From positions 1 through 7,130 of the forward strand of contig DYPB01000097.1 in the NCBI GenBank assembly GCA_020720185.1: a stretch of 7,130 bases of DNA. Direction: 5' to 3'. The position numbers were made by a program, and so were the translations under genes. The notes beneath the pieces were generated by a model. It made no database searches, had not been told where the DNA came from, and saw nothing but the letters and a program-made list of their open reading frames with translations. The stretch comes from Flavobacterium psychrophilum. Its GTDB lineage: Bacteria > Bacteroidota > Bacteroidia > Flavobacteriales > Flavobacteriaceae. Numbering within the stretch: the stretch's first letter is position 1; the number at the start of each line of letters is the position of its first letter. Shown one piece after another: positions 5,165 to 7,130 of this stretch.

Positions 5165-7017
5165 TTTCCAATAATATTTTTCCGTTTTATTAATACATTT
5201 GCTTTAATCAACTCAGGGTCATCTCCATTCATTTCTTCTTGTAACTCTGTAATTAATAGTTTTGCAACTTCAATTTCGTTATTTTGAATTGCAACATATA
5301 ATTTATGAATTTTTTGCTTATTAGGTCTTGCATCCACAAACATAATGTCTTCTAAAATTCTATCCGAATTAAGTCCAAAAGATTGTGAAGGCTTACTAAT
5401 AATAAATTCTTTCTGAGTATTATCTAACAAAAAAATATTATCTGGTTTTATATGGCTAAGTATTTGGGGTGAATGAGTTGATACTATAAATTGACAATTA
5501 GGAAATACTTCTGACATTTTAGTGATAATCATTCTCTGCCAACTTGGATGCAAATGTAAATCAATTTCATCTATCAGGATTATTCCTTCTCCATTTAGAG
5601 GATTTTCATTTGTTGGATTTGCAATTGAAAGTCTTCTCGCAATATCTCCCACAAGAGCAAGTAAATTTTTTTCACCGTCCGATAATTGCTCTAAGGAAAG
5701 TGTTATATCATTTTTATCAACAAGCATTTGTGGACGGGGTGAACGAACAACTCTAAGATTTGTATATTCTGGGATAAAAAATTCGATTGCTTTTATAACG
5801 TAATTTAGTTCTTTATACTCATTTAAAGAAGCATTATTTTTACGTTCAAATTCCTTACTAATTATTACATTAAAATCTTTTGAGAGTTCGTTAGATAGCA
5901 TTTCTAACTCAAATCTATTTAACTGTTTTTTTATCGGATGGAATTCTTTAAAAACTTTTTCGATTTCTTTCTTTCCTTTATCACTTATCCACCAAAAGCT
6001 TAATAAAACTGAAAAAATTATTGTTTCCCAAACAAATGAAATATAAGATGAGATTTCCTTTTCATTGTAATCATTAAACGAAATTTCATTAAAAATTCGT
6101 TCTAAAATATAAAAAGGAATTTGTTCGGTTTTATTGATTAATTCATTTCTTGTTTCTGATAAAACACTCATTTTGTGAAAAAAATACTCAACATCTTGAA
6201 GTGTATGACTAATTTTATTATTATTTCTATTTTGAAAATTAACTAACTCACTTAGTTTTACAAGTTCATGAAAAATATATCTTGGGTCTTCTAAAATAAT
6301 TCCTTTTTCAATTAGAGTTAAAAATCTGTTAATTTCATCTTTTTCATAATGGCTTTCATCTAATGAGATTAAATTTTCTGTTAATAATTTAACCAATTTA
6401 TTAATCTTTGTTTTAATCCATTTTTTATTTTGAAACATCCATTTTGAACGAGATTGAGCTTGTTCATTTATAATATCATCTTGAATTCTAAACCATTCAA
6501 AAAAAGATTGATAATTAGCTTTTCCACCAAGAGCATTATCATAAACATCAAGAGTATAAATACTTTCTTTTCCCTTAATCTCAGTAGATATGGAATTAAC
6601 ATTCCTATCAACTGGATAATAAACTATAATTGGCAGAGTTTTATTAGATTTTTTTAACTCTTGGAATATCGAAGAAAGTTCTGAAACTTCTCCCAAATCA
6701 GATTTTTTATTTAAGGTTGAATATTTTTGTGTTTTTGTTAATTGCCACGAAAAATCATTTTTTTCTTTACAAATAGTTGTTTTAACCAAAGAATATTCTT
6801 GTCCATTTTTTATGCTATTTTCAGGAATAGGTCTTCCTGTTGTATTTGAACGTTGAATTCTATTAATCAACCAAGAAAGATTGATTGCTATACTATCAAG
6901 AATAGTTGATTTTCCTGAACCATTTATACCTACCAAAATATTAATTTGGGGTGAAAAGTTAATATTTAGATTTGAAATTGCTCTAAAATTTTCTATTTCA
7001 AGTGTTTTTATAAACAT
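5161..7017 (-). CDS. ptuA: PtuA-like ABC/SMC-type ATPase of a Septu defence system
   Basis: A 618-aa AAA/ABC-class ATPase related to RecF/SMC heads. Visible motifs: Walker A GINGSGKST (30-38), signature LSDGEKNLLAL (445-455), Walker B IILIDEIDLHLHP (479-491; D483, catalytic E484) and H-loop STHSPQIL (513-520). Residues about 160-420 form a long charged helical insert between the ATPase halves, and YYPVDR (133-138) precedes it. The tail includes SFGLNSDRILED (546-557), the ARP segment and DDPELIKANVLI (599-610), an ending I recognise from PtuA proteins of Septu and retron-Ec78 systems and not from OLD nucleases; no TOPRIM domain is seen. PtuA assembles with PtuB and controls it through its nucleotide-bound state. 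The gene overlaps ptuB by 4 bp. A TATATTTG promoter box lies 21 bp before the ATG, the first Met in frame. An anti-phage function is inferred from family and pairing. Confidence 0.88.
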   Translation of the reverse strand: MFIKTLEIENFRAISNLNINFSPQINILVGINGSGKSTILDSIAINLSWLINRIQRSNTTGRPIPENSIKNGQEYSLVKTTICKEKNDFSWQLTKTQKYSTLNKKSDLGEVSELSSIFQELKKSNKTLPIIVYYPVDRNVNSISTEIKGKESIYTLDVYDNALGGKANYQSFFEWFRIQDDIINEQAQSRSKWMFQNKKWIKTKINKLVKLLTENLISLDESHYEKDEINRFLTLIEKGIILEDPRYIFHELVKLSELVNFQNRNNNKISHTLQDVEYFFHKMSVLSETRNELINKTEQIPFYILERIFNEISFNDYNEKEISSYISFVWETIIFSVLLSFWWISDKGKKEIEKVFKEFHPIKKQLNRFELEMLSNELSKDFNVIISKEFERKNNASLNEYKELNYVIKAIEFFIPEYTNLRVVRSPRPQMLVDKNDITLSLEQLSDGEKNLLALVGDIARRLSIANPTNENPLNGEGIILIDEIDLHLHPSWQRMIITKMSEVFPNCQFIVSTHSPQILSHIKPDNIFLLDNTQKEFIISKPSQSFGLNSDRILEDIMFVDARPNKQKIHKLYVAIQNNEIEVAKLLITELQEEMNGDDPELIKANVLIKRKNIIGK

Positions 7018-7038
7018 ATTTTTCTATTTAATATTTCT

Positions 7039-7046
7039 CAAATATA
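7039..7046 (-). promoter_or_regulatory. Putative Bacteroidota-type -7 box for the Septu operon
   Basis: On the minus strand TATATTTG matches the TAnnTTTG -7 consensus exactly and lies 21 bp upstream of the ptuA-like ATG, giving a leader of roughly 15 nt. A TTTA about 20 bp further upstream is a poor candidate for the -33 TTTG. The box lies inside unit C, between its terminal GTTATGCGTA and the first gene, so the unit seems to carry its own promoter. Confidence 0.5.
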
Positions 7047-7077
7047 AGCATTTTTATAGTTTTGGCTAAATCTGATT

Positions 7078-7130
7078 ACGCATAACGAAAAATGCTAAAC
7101 GCAGGTGCAGGATTTGAAAGTAAAATGTTT
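7078..7130 (-). repeat. Partial attC-like element upstream of unit C
   Basis: On the minus strand the window opens with 3'-arm-like sequence (CTGCACCTGCGTTTAGC), a short T-rich spacer, and then CGTTATGCGT (plus 7078-7087). The GTT box matches the GTT ends of the other two junctions and is complementary to the AAC box at the far end of unit C. The partner arm lies outside the window, so the palindrome cannot be confirmed. It would be the 3' site of another unit further upstream. Confidence 0.45.

Larger units (their letters stand above)
4392..7085 (-). mobile_element. Unit C: putative gene cassette carrying a Septu-like defence pair
   Basis: A 2.7-kb unit on the minus strand. It starts within GTTATGCGTA (plus 7077-7086) and ends with the exact inverted complement of the same 10 bases (plus 4525-4534), followed by the rest of the palindrome. 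It contains a TAnnTTTG promoter box close to its start, the ATPase gene, the HNH gene overlapping by 4 bp, and the attC-like element. It is large for an integron cassette, which usually holds one short promoterless gene. The cassette interpretation rests on boundary symmetry; defence cargo carried as complete units with their own promoter is consistent with it. Confidence 0.55.

Noticed and set aside
5161..7017. OLD-family nuclease or Gabija GajA instead of PtuA
   Set aside because: No TOPRIM domain follows the ATPase; the tail is short and of PtuA type, and the partner is an HNH nuclease, not a UvrD-like helicase.
4547..7130. Retron (Ec78-like) instead of stand-alone Septu
   Set aside because: The PtuA/PtuB pair also occurs in retrons, but there is no reverse transcriptase. 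Upstream of ptuA, only about 60 bp separate the gene from the unit boundary, too little for an msr-msd RNA.

Overview
This is a 7.1-kb AT-rich stretch, most likely from a member of the Bacteroidota. The reasons are the base composition, starts preceded by A-rich rather than Shine-Dalgarno sequence, promoter -7 boxes of the TAnnTTTG type, and a small Gly-Ser-Trp repeat protein that resembles hypothetical proteins I associate with that phylum. All six genes lie on the minus strand. The biological order is therefore from high to low coordinate, and 'downstream' below means towards base 1.

The genes fall into three two-gene units, separated by long imperfect palindromes at 4384-4533 and 2022-2155, with half-palindromes at both window ends. 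Unit C (4392-7085) is a Septu-like anti-phage pair: a PtuA-type ATPase overlapping a PtuB-type HNH nuclease by 4 bp. Unit B (2030-4391) carries a 102-aa repeat protein, a strong hairpin, and a DUF262-DUF1524 protein of the GmrSD/SspE-like type IV restriction class. Unit A (window start to 2029) carries a bacteriohemerythrin and a GAF-like/coiled-coil/SpoIIE-type PP2C phosphatase, probably an oxygen- or NO-responsive signalling pair.

The most striking feature is the organisation. Each unit begins with GTT plus a short sequence and ends with the complement of that same sequence: GTTATGCGTA for unit C, GTTAGAGCCA for unit B, GTTATA(GC/CG)C for unit A. The match is stronger between the two ends of one unit than across the palindrome joining neighbouring units. 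That is the behaviour of integron gene cassettes, where the R'' box of a cassette's attC is complementary to the R' half at the cassette's own start. The palindromes also have an attC-like layout: outer R arms, a short unpaired spacer, an inner L stem and a long variable loop, always 3' of same-strand genes. I read the window as three cassettes of an integron-like array, or an array without a visible integrase, in which at least two cassettes carry defence genes. No integrase lies in the window, so mobility is inferred.
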